64,000 nt of DNA, taken from Brachynemurus nebulosus. Its lineage: Eukaryota; Arthropoda; Insecta; Neuroptera; Myrmeleontidae. The notes under the pieces are model-generated. The model made no database searches. It was not told the origin of the DNA and saw only the letters and a list, made by a program, of their open reading frames with translations. The DNA is taken from contig JAPWDM010000005.1 of the NCBI GenBank assembly GCA_035578155.1, forward strand, positions 40,510,108-40,574,107. Reading direction: 5' to 3'. Both the position numbers and the translations under genes were made by a program. Positions 49,374-60,359 of this stretch are shown one piece after another; position 1 is the stretch's first letter, and each line of letters opens with the position of its first letter.

Positions 49374-50330
49374 GGATTAACCCACTTTGGGTCCCTAGAT
49401 ATTTTATTGTTACTAGGCCCTCTCCCGCTCTTACAAAATATATAGCACACAAAAATTATAAAACAATAAATAAAACAAAACTAAATAATGTGTGAAACTA
49501 AAACGAATATTCAAAATGGATATTAAAATATTGATTCTATGCGATGTTCTGACTTTGAACATTTTTGTTTCATCTAAATTACATTCTTAACCAAGTGGCC
49601 CGAAAACGACATTTCGTATTACACGACCTAGGAATTACATGTAAAATTAAAGAATCGCTTTTAAACATTTTAACAGCTTAAAAAAGTGTCGATATTTGTC
49701 TGGATTAGATGGTAGGCCAAGTGGTCGCAAAACGACATTTCATATTACATGACCTAATATTATTCCAGATATTGGCGAAATTGATTCCAAGCTACAGGAA
49801 ATCTATCCATAGTTAAAACATTGCTTTTAAATAAACACTTCATTTTATGCTTAAAAAGATGACAATATTTGTCCGAATTACAGGGTCGGCTAAGTGGTCG
49901 CAAAACGACATTTCATATTACACGACCTCATATTATTTCAGATAATGGTGAAAATGATTCCGAAATCCGAGCTATAAGAAATTTATTCAGAGTTAATGAA
50001 TTACCTATAGATATTGCTCTAATGCTAAAAAAAGTGGCGATATTTGTCTGGAAACCATTATTAGCCAAATGGTCGGAAATCGACATTTCATATTACACAA
50101 CCTAATGGTATTCCAGTCAATGGCAGAAATGATTCCAGGCTAAAATATATCTACTTAGGGCTAAAACATTGTTTTTAAACATTTGACATAAAATGTCTTT
50201 AAACATAAAGTGTCGACAGAGCGGATTAATCCACTTTGGGCCCTAGACACTGGGGCCTTTTCTTATTGGTTTTTTCCTTTTTTCAAAATTTTTTGGTAGC
50301 CCCGGGCCTACCCGGCCTACCCGCTAAAAT
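49374..50330. repeat. Repeat cluster bounded by GGATTAA...CCACTTTGGG motifs
   Basis: GGATTAACCCACTTTGGG (49376) and GGATTAATCCACTTTGGG (50223) flank the tandem array at 49591-50215. The right side ends TACCCGCTAAAATCGCCACTG, which looks like a transposon terminus. I read this as two related transposon ends around or beside an amplified segment. Confidence 0.5.
49591..50215 (+). repeat. Tandem array, four units of about 175 bp
   Basis: Units start at 49591, 49717, 49890 and 50065 with CCAAGTGG(T)CGCAAAACGA-like sequence. They continue ACGACATTTCATATTACACG, ATTATTCCAGAT and ATGATTCC, and end AAAGTGTCGATATTTGTC. The first unit is shortened to about 126 bp. An open frame across unit three is incidental. 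Confidence 0.8.
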
Positions 50331-50339
50331 CGCCACTGC

Positions 50340-50681
50340 CCAAATCTATCAAATATAATGAGTTAGATGAGTTAGACTTCAGGACAAGAACGGGTATATT
50401 CAGTTAATAATTTGGTCATCTAACCCACATATTCCACAGTAAAACCACACAGTAACTGCAAGAAAGTTGTCATTGAGTGATACATGTAAAATAAGCCTTA
50501 ATCTCCATGAAAGGATGCACTATTTGACTATTTCCGTCCTTACTTTGTGAATTTTTCGTTCTCTCAGTTTCTCTCTAATATGTTGGTGTTATTTCACATG
50601 TTTTATCTTTCTAGCCTGAATATTTACGTTTAGTCGGTAATTTCATGACATTCCATACACTTATTTATGCAAAATATATGT
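50340..50681. other. AT-rich spacer, no feature seen
   Basis: No exon or repeat end recognised. Confidence 0.4.
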
Positions 50682-50689
50682 ATATATAC

Positions 50690-51396
50690 TAGAGATGTCG
50701 ATTCTCCAAAAAAGATCGATTTTTGGATCAATTTAAATCGAAATAAAAAAATCGATTAAAAAAAAATTGATTCTGCGAGATCGATCTAAAAATCGAAATT
50801 TTGAAAAGTTTAATAAAATTAGCTGATAATTTTTGTTTAAGGGACTTACTTGATAGTACATAGGTAATATCGGTAATATCGTGTAAAAACGCCTTGTAAG
50901 GTTATATTTGTAAAGGCGATGAGTGAGTTAACTTTTCAGTTATAATTATAAAAAATAATGCAATTTAATATGTAGGACGAATACCACGAATTGAATCAAG
51001 TTTATTCAAAAATTTCAAACAAAATGACAAAAAAATGTTTTCTAAATAAGTCGCTTTTGTGGGAAAGGGATCGTCGTTTGCACAGATAGGTGGTCTCTTC
51101 CTTCCTTTTGTAGTAATAGTCTGACTTATATAGAACCATAAGAAGGATTCGTTGATATAACGAGTAAAAAGTGACAACAATAGAGTTTTTGGTGTTTCAT
51201 TTTAACACATGTTTTTTTGTAGAATTCTGAATTACTATTAAAATGAAGTTATTTTTGGAAAGAATCTATTATCGATCTCTTACTTTTAATAATCGATTCA
51301 TGAATCGATTCAAATGAGAAAAATCGAAAAAAGAATCGATTTTTTAAGCTTCGATTAATCGATTTTCCATTAATCGGTTTAAAATCGACATCTCTA
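50690..51396. mobile_element. Family J hAT-type MITE rich in AATCGAT words
   Basis: Perfect 8-bp target duplication ATATATAC (50682-50689, 51397-51404). Inverted ends TAGAGATGTCGATT and AATCGACATCTCTA. The subterminal 120 bp at each end are packed with ATCGATTTTT / AAATCGAAAT words that pair with each other. The interior (50830-51240) is unique and has a 71-codon minus-strand frame without known motifs. Confidence 0.9.
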
Positions 51397-51404
51397 ATAT
51401 ATAC

Positions 51405-52739
51405 ATTTATATTAAAAGTCGTATATAATGATATCTGTTCAGGAACTTGTCAACTCATTAGAGCATTTAATATACGGCGTACATCATTCAATGATTATTA
51501 TTTAATGATCTCTTAAGTACAACTAACTCCATGGCTACTTTACAACAGATAAAGTTGTCACAGAACATATTCACATGTCGTTCAAATTATTTTACATATC
51601 TACATACATATTTAAGTATAATATTTAATTGAAAATTTGAAAGTGAATGATTTAAGGTAATTAGTTAGAGCGCATGTTTACAACGCATGTGGATTAAGTA
51701 TGTAATTATACCTATCTTTAATTATTTGTTTGTTTATACTGTTTATTAAATTGTTGTAAACGGTAAATTAAACGGATTTAAATATTTGTAGCTTTCAATT
51801 TTTGTTGTGCAAATTAACATATTTAAGAGGTAGAAATTTTTATTGCAAGAAGTAAAGATGATTCTGATTGATATGATTGTAGAAAATATTAACGTCTTTA
51901 GATTCTATACGTTAGAAATTCTATATGATTAGGAACAAGTGTTAAGAAGTGATAATTCGTATGACAGATACCAAAACAATACCAGTCGATGTGATTACCA
52001 ATTAATGGCCTGTCTACCTTCATTAATGGTTTCAAGAAATTTTGTTTTTCTCCAGCTAACTTGTACTAGATAAAACACTGTGAAATGGCAGGAATGCCGG
52101 AAAAACAAAATATATCTTGGAAACATTTTGGACGTAAGCAAAGACCGGTGCTTGTAATACCACAGAAATTGGTTCTTCTTTCGAATTTGTATCGTCATCA
52201 GTAATCTTTCTCAAAACTACGAATTTCATTTAGATATTATAAGCTGTGTACACTTGCACGTACAACGAAATTTTCACTTCTTTGATAAACTTAAAAGGCA
52301 CTCCCTAAAAGTCTTTATGCACTTTTTTTTTCAAGAACGTCCATTTTTATTGAGCTTTTTTGAGTAAATCGTATCAAGAATATACCAGCAATATTTCATA
52401 ATAATGAAACATCAATCACAGAGGTAGGTATATTTACTCGAATATCCTCAAGTCTAGTTTCTCAGTCCCTGCTACACTGCGTAGTTGTCTCTGTGGAATA
52501 GAGCTATTATTACATATACCTGGGTAGTAGGTGGGCCCAGCCTTGAGCTGGACGATTCTGTTTAACTTAAAAAAATATCAATGCCTTTAAACTTTAAACG
52601 TAATTTTTTATATTTTTCCAATATTTTTTGGGACAAAAATTAATTTAAGAACCTATACTTTTATGCTAACACTGTATTACTTGATGGTGTAACTTCTATT
52701 TGAATAATTAATATTTGTTTTAAAAGAATTTAATGAAAT
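51405..52739. other. AT-rich region, no feature seen
   Basis: No gene or repeat boundary recognised. Confidence 0.4.
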
Positions 52740-53285
52740 TCTGGGCCGTGTTCGATTTGTGGTATAAAAAATTCTGGCGCATGTGCACTATTAAACCGCG
52801 CAAAGAAAAATTCAAATTATTTCACGTCTACTACCATATTTGGAAGCTTGTAGACGTTAGGGTGTCTACACAATCAATGAAATAAGGGATAAGAAATAAG
52901 AAATAAGGAATAAGAAGTATGCCATCTAGTGATGTTGAGTGGAACTTTAATGTAACTTCTCATAGATATAAATATGTAGGTACTTTTGTACGTCAAAATT
53001 CGTGATTTTTTTCACTTTAGTAACAAAAAAGTCATCACAAACGTTATTTTTTCATGAATTTTGATGTACAAAAATACCTATATACATATACCTATGGGCA
53101 GTTACGTTAAAGTTCCATTCAACGTCACTAGATGGCACACTTCTTATTCCTTATTTCTTATTTCTTATTCCTTATTTCATTGATTGTGTAGACACCCTTA
53201 CATATTTAAATTTTTGCTAGTATGTTTGCGTGGTTTAGTAATGCACTGGAATTTTTTATACCACAAATCGAACACGAGGCTGCTA
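52740..53285. mobile_element. Nested palindrome: one foldback inside another
   Basis: The outer pair is GTGTTCGATTTGTGGTATAA and TTATACCACAAATCGAACAC, reaching inward about 100 bp. The inner pair (about 52865-53010 and 53050-53200) starts AGGGTGTCTACACAATCAAT, followed by AATAAG repeats, TGCCATCTAGTGA and ACGTTAAAGTTCCA. The inner unit looks like a separate MITE inserted symmetrically, or the loop of one compound element. Confidence 0.75.
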
Positions 53286-53289
53286 TTTT

Positions 53290-54029
53290 TTTAGACCCGT
53301 TAATAGTTCAAACACGTTAATTTCTTTAAAAACCAAAATCTAATTAAAAATCCAATGATAAATTTCCCGGACATTATGATTTTGACAAGAATAATGGACA
53401 TATCTTGAGGTGATATGTGCGCGTCTCATGCTCCGCATGTCTACATATAAATATTTATGACAATGATCAACGCGAGGCGAGGCGAAGTGAGTGAGTGTGG
53501 TGCATGAAGAAGAAATAAGGAAGGAATCTGCAATACGATATTGTGGGAGCCACCGCAGGGGATCACCGTCTGCCATGCCGTGCATATATTGATTTATATT
53601 TATGAAGTAACAAACAATAATGTGTGCGAACCAAACTAAACCGTTCAACACGATTAAAAACGCGACTGACGCGAACAGCAACAGACTTATTATTAGGTTA
53701 TTGGTGCAGTGACTGCACCACTGGCAGTTAAGAAATAAATTTTATTATTAACAACAATGAATGAGGTTGAATTTTGTTGTTAAATTCTTAACAATGATTC
53801 TTTCGACTTAACTCAAGTTAAACTGATTTTAAATCGTGATATTTCGAACGCATTAAATTGCACATTACACTGTTTACTTGCTTATACATGGTGAATAATT
53901 TGAAAGTTATCATTTTTACAAGGATCAAATTGTAAACATGTTTGTTGACTATGTTACAATATAGATACGTAGTTTGCTGAGAATATTAAGTGTTATCCAT
54001 GCTACTCTTCGTAATAGAAGAATGAGTCT
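53290..54029. other. Spacer with a 113-codon open frame, not supported as a gene
   Basis: The minus-strand frame 53681-53340 starts with a hydrophobic stretch but has no family resemblance and a Cys/His/Ser-rich, non-conserved look. The region is less AT-rich than its surroundings, with a GAGGCGAGGCGAAGTGAGTG repeat near 53472, so a regulatory region is possible. Confidence 0.3.
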
Positions 54030-54150
54030 CGATCCACACTATAGTGCCGATATGAATCCGCTCCTGCTCCAGTCTTGCTCCGGTAAAGTCCTATTGTATT
54101 CACAGTGTTAATACCTATTCATTCTCCATTCACATTAGGCTTGCTCGAGC

Positions 54151-54274
54151 ACAAGTTTTGGATAGAACCAAACTGTCAGGATTGTGCACAAAACGTTTTT
54201 AGTCATTAAAACCGCTCGGCGCATAATAAAATTGCTTTGCGCATAATCCTGACAGTTTGGTATTATCCAAAACT
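54151..54274. repeat. Small foldback nested in the composite MITE
   Basis: Arms GTTTTGGATAGAACCAAACT and AGTTTGGTATTATCCAAAAC continue through CTGTCAGGATT / AATCCTGACAG into TGCGCATAA. A MITE of about 124 bp. Confidence 0.7.
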
Positions 54275-54517
54275 CCTGCTCGAACAAGCTTATTATAATG
54301 CCGCTCTCGATACGCTCCCAGTTCGGTCTCAATTCAACAAAAATATCTTTTTATAATAACTGAGTACAAACGAGTGGAGTAGAATCGAAAAAAAAAGTTT
54401 ACACTATCGGTATAAGCCTGATCACTCCGATATCACTCCAATAAAATGTTATCTGAGTGATATTGGTATTGAAGCGATACTGGAGCTGGATTGGAACACG
54501 ACTGATACCGTACTTGA

Positions 54518-54714
54518 CAGGACCGTGGAGAGAAATGGTGGGCCCCAGGAAAAAACAAAAAATTTAAAAAATTTCTTCAAAAATATAAGTGACGAGCAAA
54601 AGCAAGTCTTTTTACTTTTCTTCGCCCCCCCCCCTACCAACAGCTACGGGATCCCCCTTTAAGTTCGGATCCCGGGACTACAACCCCGTCTACCCTGCTT
54701 TGTCGTCGGGCCTG
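54518..54714. mobile_element. hAT-type MITE
   Basis: 8-bp target duplication GTACTTGA / GTACTTGG (seven of eight identical; 54510-54517 and 54715-54722). Ends CAGGACCGTGG and CGTCGGGCCTG. A C-run lies at about 54626-54634. Confidence 0.75.
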
Positions 54715-54829
54715 GTACTTGGATCGGAGCGATAATGTGAATACACTCATTGTTTCCTGTATAAGAATATTTTATCGAACTGAGAGCGTAGCGGAAGTGG
54801 CACGGTAGTGTGGATCTGGACTTAATAAT

Positions 54830-55074
54830 TCATGGAGGTTTTGTTTTAGATAGCTGTATTCAACTTGTTATTTTTTTTTAAATCTTTTTATTCTCTACTA
54901 TGATTAAAACTACCAATCGTTCTTTAATATTCTAAGATTTTTTACACTCTGTAAATCTATTAAACAAAGTATACACACACTTACAATTAGATGGCATTCA
55001 TAGTCAGGGTAAGAATGTTTAATATTGAAGTAAAAATATTTTTCAAATTATTATATTCATAGTTCCGTTTCGAA
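54830..55074. other. AT-rich spacer
   Basis: No feature recognised. Confidence 0.4.
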
Positions 55075-55250
55075 AAGTATAAGTTTGTATCATAACTCGA
55101 AAACTAAAAGATCTACAAAGCTCCTTGTTATGGCAATCGATTGCCTCGAGCAGTAGCTACAACACTTATCTGATCTTATTTTTGATTAAATCAATAGTTT
55201 ATCCGTAATGAAGTTGGGCAAATCTCAGTTTATTCAACCTGTATATACAT
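55075..55250 (-). repeat. Family L repeat, copy 2
   Basis: Reverse complement of 18140-18320: TTTGTATCATAACTCGAAAA, AAAGCTCC, GGCAATCGATTGCC and TTGATTAAATCAATAGTTT. Confidence 0.6.
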
Positions 55251-55524
55251 ATATTATGCTAGTAATAATAATTTATGTCTTAATCATAAGGAGATATTAT
55301 TAAAGTAAGTACATAATTTCTTTTTTTTTTTAAATAAATTTATTATAGTGGGATGCTAATCGTTGTAACAGAACTTGCAGATGCAAGTGAAATAGAGCAT
55401 TAGAATACCGTAAAAATGTGACATGTGAACGCGTGCGCAACAAGAAGTATTAATTTTCCCGATTAAAAACTGAGTAGCAGATTAGGAAAATGTAATATGG
55501 ATGTAATCATAATATTATATGTGA

Positions 55525-55735
55525 TCCATTCCACTTAAATTTAACCATGCTTCATCACTTATAAATTTAAATAGTTTCCGTTTTCTTGGCTTTCTATCTC
55601 TTTCATTATTGCATTTACGTAAATTTTAAAATTGCAGTTTGTTTCTAGACGGTTGATTTGTTTTGAATATAAGAATTATTTAATTTTTTAACTTTGACTC
55701 ATGATCAATTGTATTTGAAACAGGGTATAGAATAT
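55525..55735 (-). repeat. Family H repeat, copy 1
   Basis: TTAAATTTAACCATGCTTCA, CCGTTTTCTTGGCTTTC, TTGCATTTACGTAAATTTTA and GACTCATGATCAATTGTATT. It is the reverse complement of the insertion at 58825-59025 inside a foldback. Confidence 0.7.
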
Positions 55736-55811
55736 TATAGAAAATACGACATAGAAAAGTCAATACATGATATAACGTCCATAAAATTATAAAGTGCAAA
55801 AAACAAATTTT

Positions 55812-56222
55812 CGGCAAATGGAAAATTATCCAGCTACTATAGCAAGTGTCATGGTGAGACTTCAGTCACGGACGGTGATAGAAATTTGTTCTGAGATTCC
55901 TAGAACCTGAAAATGATATTCACTAAAATTTACGTACACATAAATTTTATTTTCAAAGAAAACATCCGATGTTTATAGAATATTACCTATGTAAAAACGT
56001 TGGATGTCCTAAATAAACCGTTGGATGAGTTAGTCAGGCAGGTACATCCAATCCCTAAAATCGTGTTTTTGAATCAGTTCTTGTCAAAATAATGTGTTTT
56101 TTGAGAGAATTGAACAATTTTTCAAAGAAAGTTTTACACCAAACGAAAGAGCGGAAAAAATTACATGAAATGGGTTTTCGAAATATTGTTCTAAATAAGC
56201 TAGTTTTCGAGAAAAACTAAGG
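55812..56222 (+). mobile_element. Element A copy without TA expansion
   Basis: GGAAAATTATCCAGCTACTA, AGTGTCATGGTGAGAC, AATTTGTTCTGAGATTCCTA, GATATTCACTAAAATTTACG, CGTTGGATGAGTTAGTCAGG, GAGCGGAAAAAATTAC and CTAGTTTTCGAGAAAAACTA. The TA site holds only a few bases of unrelated sequence. The GACAGGGG end is missing. Confidence 0.75.
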
Positions 56223-56342
56223 AATATTTAAAGAAGCTTATACTTTTTCTCTGCCATTGCCATAACATCTTTATATAGCTTGGACTTTTTTACTTGGCAC
56301 TGCGCAGAAAACGAATTTCGCACGTACATCTAATAGTAGGTA

Positions 56343-56543
56343 ATAAAAGAGGGAACGAAACAGAACAATTTATTTGTTAAAAAATTCGCCAAGTGCGTGT
56401 TGGACACGCATTAAGGCAGGATTTCGTAGTTCAGTATCCGAGATAAAATATTTTTTGAATTTGTACAACATCAAGATAAACTGACTAACTGTGACACAAC
56501 GCTGTACCGTGCCAACAATTACACACACACATATATATATATG

Positions 56544-56621
<78 letters not shown>
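56343..56621. repeat. Repeat remnant ending in a (CA)n(TA)n microsatellite
   Basis: CGCCAAGTGCGTGTTGGACAC and GGATTTCGTAGTTC resemble a repeat family common in arthropods. From 56518 a short CA run passes into TA (56531-56621). Confidence 0.6.
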
Positions 56622-56623
<2 letters not shown>

Positions 56624-57401
56624 AATTGGGTGTTCCATCATAGCAGGTTATGACCATCAACACGTTAATATTAAAATTAACCTGTAACTTTTTAATGCCT
56701 GACAGAGATTGGAGGACGAGGATTAAAAATGTTTAAAGATAAAGATTATGTAGGTACATATAAGATAAATTTAAAAGAGCTACTGCAGAATTAAAAGCCC
56801 AAAGATAAAGGTTATGTACATTTTAGATAAATTTGAAAAAGCGAAATATAAATCACTACAATTTTTCCTACAGAAGAAAAGCTGATGAAAAAAAAAAATT
56901 ATAAATTTTAGAAATAAGAAAAAGAAAGGAAGGAGCATAACCTTAACTAACGTCACCATCTATAACCTTAACATAATTAGTTTTTATATCAAAGTCGAAG
57001 CATATTGTCAAAAATACATATATGTATTATAACTATATGGCCAATCCCTATAAGAGGCAGTGGTTCCGATGAAGTGAGACGGATAGACATTGGGTAGAGG
57101 CACTTCAGTTGTTTTGCGCAGATGCATCAATTAGTGTTTACCGTGTTTACTGTTCAGATTGGTTCATATTAAAAAGTCGCATTTGCGAAAAACGAACAAA
57201 ATACTTCCAAATCTGCACCGTGATATTGGGACGTTTTTTTCATATCCATTTGGCTATATATGTATACTACATATATGCAAAAATAAACTAACCTAACCTT
57301 AACTAACCTCACCACCTAGTTTTTATATCATCTACCTAAAATTTGAAAAAAAAACTTATATCCTTAACCTAACTAACTTCTAATCTTACTACCTAGTTTT
57401 T
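56622..57401. other. AT-rich spacer, no gene recognised
   Basis: Contains a short duplicated word CCTTAACTAACGTCACCA / CCTTAACTAACCTCACCA (near 56940 and 57296). The 60-codon frame at 57109-57291 has no motif. Confidence 0.4.
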
Positions 57402-57515
57402 AGCGAATTTCCAAAATGGAATTCAGCTATTACAGCCACTATCATGACGCGACTTGAACCCGGGACTATGGCAGAAATTTGTTTTAAGGTCCCTAGAAAC
57501 CGATTCACTAAAATT

Positions 57516-57518
<3 letters not shown>

Positions 57519-57599
<81 letters not shown>
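57519..57599. repeat. (TA)n microsatellite inside element A
   Basis: About 81 bp of uninterrupted TA at the element's usual expansion site. Confidence 0.95.
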
Positions 57600-57604
<5 letters not shown>

Positions 57605-57668
57605 CGCGCGTTGTCCGTCCGAATCTCGTATATCAAAAATTACATACAAAAAACATATTATATACTGG

Positions 57669-57670
<2 letters not shown>

Positions 57671-57723
<53 letters not shown>
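57671..57723. repeat. (TA)n microsatellite next to family F
   Basis: About 53 bp of TA leading into a family F copy, as at 27319-27410. Confidence 0.95.
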
Positions 57724-57724
<1 letters not shown>

Positions 57725-57892
57725 TTATCTGTATATATTTATATAATATATAGGTAGCCAACATCAGAGGGTGTAATTAGCATAAATCTTAAGTTCATTG
57801 TGATGAAAACACAGATTTAAATACGTTTTTTTGTGTGTCCAAAACTTGGGACTATTCAGATACGAGATTGGGACAGAAAAGGCGCGATATGT
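57724..57892 (+). repeat. Family F repeat, copy 2
   Basis: ATAGGTAGCCAACATCAGAG, GTGTAATTAGCATAAATCTT, GATGAAAACACAGAT and GAGATTGGGACAGAAAAGG. Close match to 27411-27560. Confidence 0.7.
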
Positions 57893-58228
57893 ATATATGT
57901 GTCCGCGCGATAACTCTCGAACGAAGTATCTAATATTTACGAAATTTGGTGAAAACATTGGAAGTCCCAAACCCTTGGATGAGTTCTTCAGCCAGACACG
58001 TCGGATGCCAGGAACATGGTTTTTGATCTTGTAAAAAATTAGTTTTTTGCCAAAATTTTCACTTATTCAAAAATTTTTGCTAAATTTATTTACACCTTTT
58101 AAAAGAGGAGAAAAAATTACAAAAAAAAAGCTCTTTAAGCTATTGTTCTATGTCAATTATTTTCCGAGAAAAACTAATTTTTATAAACAGAAATTCGCTA
58201 TGTTATGCAGGATGCTGCGACAGGGGTA

Positions 58229-58686
58229 TTATATCATCTACTATTTGATTTTTCAAAATAATGTTTCCCAAGCTTAGCTTTTTAAATACAATAGTTTTCA
58301 CCCATTAACGTTCGTTTTTAAATGCAATAGTTTAAATACCAACATCTAAGGTCTAATGCAATTTAGCCATCTTTTCTATATTGGGAGCAAAGAAAATCTT
58401 AGTCATATCACAGCCGCATGTACCCTAACTCAAAAGAATAATTAACGATGTTTATTTGGTTGTTCGGTTATTTTGTCGTTCGGTTATTTTGTCCACAGTT
58501 ATTTTGTCTAAGTTTATCTTGTCATTCAGTTATTTTGTCCACGGTTATTTGGTTGCGGTTATTTGTCCACAATTATTTAGTTGCGGCACCGTTATTACTT
58601 ATTAGTTATTAAATAAAAGATAGAATTACCGACTGAGTGTTATTTTGCTATTATATACTAGATGGCAGTATAATCTACATTAGAGT
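58229..58686. other. Spacer with a degenerate GGTTATTTTGTCC tandem repeat
   Basis: About 58452-58590 consists of 6-8 loose copies of a CGGTTATTTTGTCCA-like unit of 15-25 bp. Rest unremarkable. Confidence 0.55.
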
Positions 58687-59515
58687 AGAGTCCCTATAAT
58701 AAATAGAGTCGTGACATGTCGTCCATGTTCTATCCAAAACAGAGCGGGAAGCTTCAAAATTAATTATCAGATGTTTGAGTAAGTATTTTTGAGTGCATAA
58801 TTATTGTTATACCTCATTTCAAATACAACTGATCATGAGTTATCGTTAAAAAATTAAATAATTCTTATATTCGAAGCAAATCAATCTTTTATTCTTTTCT
58901 AAAAACAAACTGCAAATCTAAAATTTACGTAAATGCAATAATGAAAGAGATAAAGCAAGAAAACGGAAATTATTTAAATTCAAAGTGATGAAGCATGGTT
59001 AAATTTAAGTGAAATGAACCATAATAAGTTATGAATTAATGAACAATTAAAAATTTTTAATTTAATTATTCTTTCTAAATTAAACTAAATGGTTTTTGTT
59101 AACATTTAATTTATTTCCAATGTATTTTACGCAAACTTTGCATAGAATATGCCGGAATCAATCAGCATTCAGCACACATGTCACCACTCTATTTATTGTA
59201 GGCACTCTACATTAGAGCATTAGAGTCGTGACATGTGTGCGGAATGCTGATTGGTTCCGGTATTTTCTGTCCCAAGTTTGCGTAAAATAAATTGGAAATA
59301 AATTAAATATTGACAAAAATCATTTAGTTTAACCTAAAAAGAATAATTAAATTAAAATTTTTTAATTGTTCATAAATTCATAACTTATTAACAATAATTA
59401 TGTATTCAAAAACATTTACTCAAATATGTGATAATTAATTTTGAAGCTTTCCGCTTTGTTTCGGATAGAAAATGGCTGACATGTCACGACTCTATTTTTA
59501 TTATAGGGACTCTAC
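58687..59515. mobile_element. Family G foldback with an insertion in one arm
   Basis: Ends AGAGTCCCTATAATAAATAG and ATTATAGGGACTCT. The arms meet at about 59212-59217 in a GCACTCTACATTAGAGCATT centre and share GTCGTGACATGTC, GAAGCTT, ATTTATTTCCAAT / ATTGGAAATAAATT, TTTACGCAAA and ATGCTGATTGG. The left arm is about 200 bp longer because family H (58825-59025) is inserted. Confidence 0.8.
58825..59025 (+). repeat. Family H repeat, copy 2, inserted in a foldback arm
   Basis: TTCAAATACAACTGATCATG, AAACTGCAAATCTAAAATTT, GCAAGAAAACGG and GTGATGAAGCATGGTTAAAT. Absent from the opposite arm, which shows where the insertion starts and ends. Confidence 0.7.
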
Positions 59516-59687
59516 ATTTATATAGAATCCCTATAATAAATTTTATATCTCTTATAAATAAAAGATAAGGAAAAAAAATTGGAACAAAAATATTCTTAAA
59601 TAATTATTATGTATTATATAACCCGTATAGTTATAGTTACCTATATATTTTTAAAATTAAAAGAATTTTACAACAAACCTTTGAAAT

Positions 59688-60279
59688 GGGCCATTTCATA
59701 TCGGCGTAAGCCAAAGTCGCTTGCTTTTATTTTTAATCACATTACACTTGTTTTGAAGCGCACTTGGCTTGCTTTTGAGATATTTGTATATTCCTGTCTC
59801 ACTTTCCAGGTTATAGAGAGAAGGGTCAAGTATTAACGTTCGGTATACATCGTATACAGTATACGATGTATACCGAACGTTAATACTTGAACCTTCTCTC
59901 TAGAAAGTCTAGAACAGGGGTCGCCAACCCGCGCCCCGCGGGCCGCATATGGCCCACCTTGAACTTTTTTTGGCCCGCAAGATTCATCACACTTATACAA
60001 AATATATTTATTTTATAATGACCAAGGTAGTGAAAACCAATGTATTAAAAAAATACATAATATATGGGAACACATCATTTTGTATGCGGCCCGTGGAATT
60101 ATGATGTGCTTCCAAAGTGGCCCGCAAGATCATTTGGGTTGGCCACCCCTGGTCTAGAACATGGAAAGTGAGATAGGAGTATACAAATATCTCAAAAGCA
60201 AGCCAAGTGCGCTTCAAAACAAGTGTAATGTGATTAAAAATAAGAACAAGGGACTTTGGCTTACGCCGATACGAATTGG

Positions 60280-60282
<3 letters not shown>
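59688..60282. mobile_element. Foldback element interrupted by a hAT MITE in its loop
   Basis: Outer arms of about 121 bp (59688-59808 and 60161-60282): ATCGGCGTAAGCCAAAGTC, TAATCACATTACACTTG and GCGCACTTGGCTTGCTTTTG, inverted on the right. Near the left arm lies a perfect-looking inner palindrome (59815-59902; ACGTTCGGTATACATCGTAT). A 237-bp hAT MITE (59915-60151) was inserted in the loop. Confidence 0.85.
59915..60151 (+). mobile_element. hAT-type MITE, intact
   Basis: Perfect 8-bp target duplication GTCTAGAA (59907-59914, 60152-60159). Inverted ends CAGGGGTCGCCAACCCG and GGGTTGGCCACCCCTG. Internal GGGCCGCATATGGCCCACC and GTATGCGGCCCGTGG. Second copy at 26291-26508. No coding capacity. Confidence 0.92.
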
Positions 60283-60357
<75 letters not shown>

Positions 60358-60359
60358 AT
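60283..60359. repeat. (TA)n microsatellite
   Basis: About 77 bp of TA with one TTTA interruption near 60343, directly at the right end of the foldback. Confidence 0.95.

Larger units (their letters stand above)
54030..54825. mobile_element. Composite MITE with nested insertions
   Basis: Outer inverted ends CTCGATCCACACTATAGTGCC (in part) and GGCACGGTAGTGTGGATC. Subterminal GCTCC/GGAGC words pair across it. Two insertions sit inside: a palindrome at 54151-54274 and a hAT MITE at 54518-54714. No coding capacity. Confidence 0.65.
57402..58226 (+). mobile_element. Element A with both ends, expanded by TA arrays and a nested family F
   Basis: Left end TAGCGAATTTCCAAAATGG, then TACAGCCACTATCATGACG, GACTTGAACCCGGGACTATG and GATTCACTAAAATTTGC. 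The centre holds a TA array (57519-57599), about 70 bp of other sequence, a second TA array (57671-57723) and family F (57724-57892). The element then resumes GTGTCCGCGCGATAACTCTC, GAAATTTGGTGAAAACATTG and GTCGGATGCCAGG, and ends GGATGCTGCGACAGGGG before TA. It is the only copy in the window with both ends and a large internal insertion. Confidence 0.8.

Noticed and set aside
49591..50215. CRISPR-like repeat array
   Set aside because: Units are about 175 bp, directly adjacent and diverged, without unique spacers between short repeats, in a eukaryotic context.
53340..53681. 113-codon minus-strand frame with a hydrophobic start
   Set aside because: No family resemblance, no flanking splice or polyadenylation logic, and the residue mix does not look conserved. 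It could be checked by RNA-seq.
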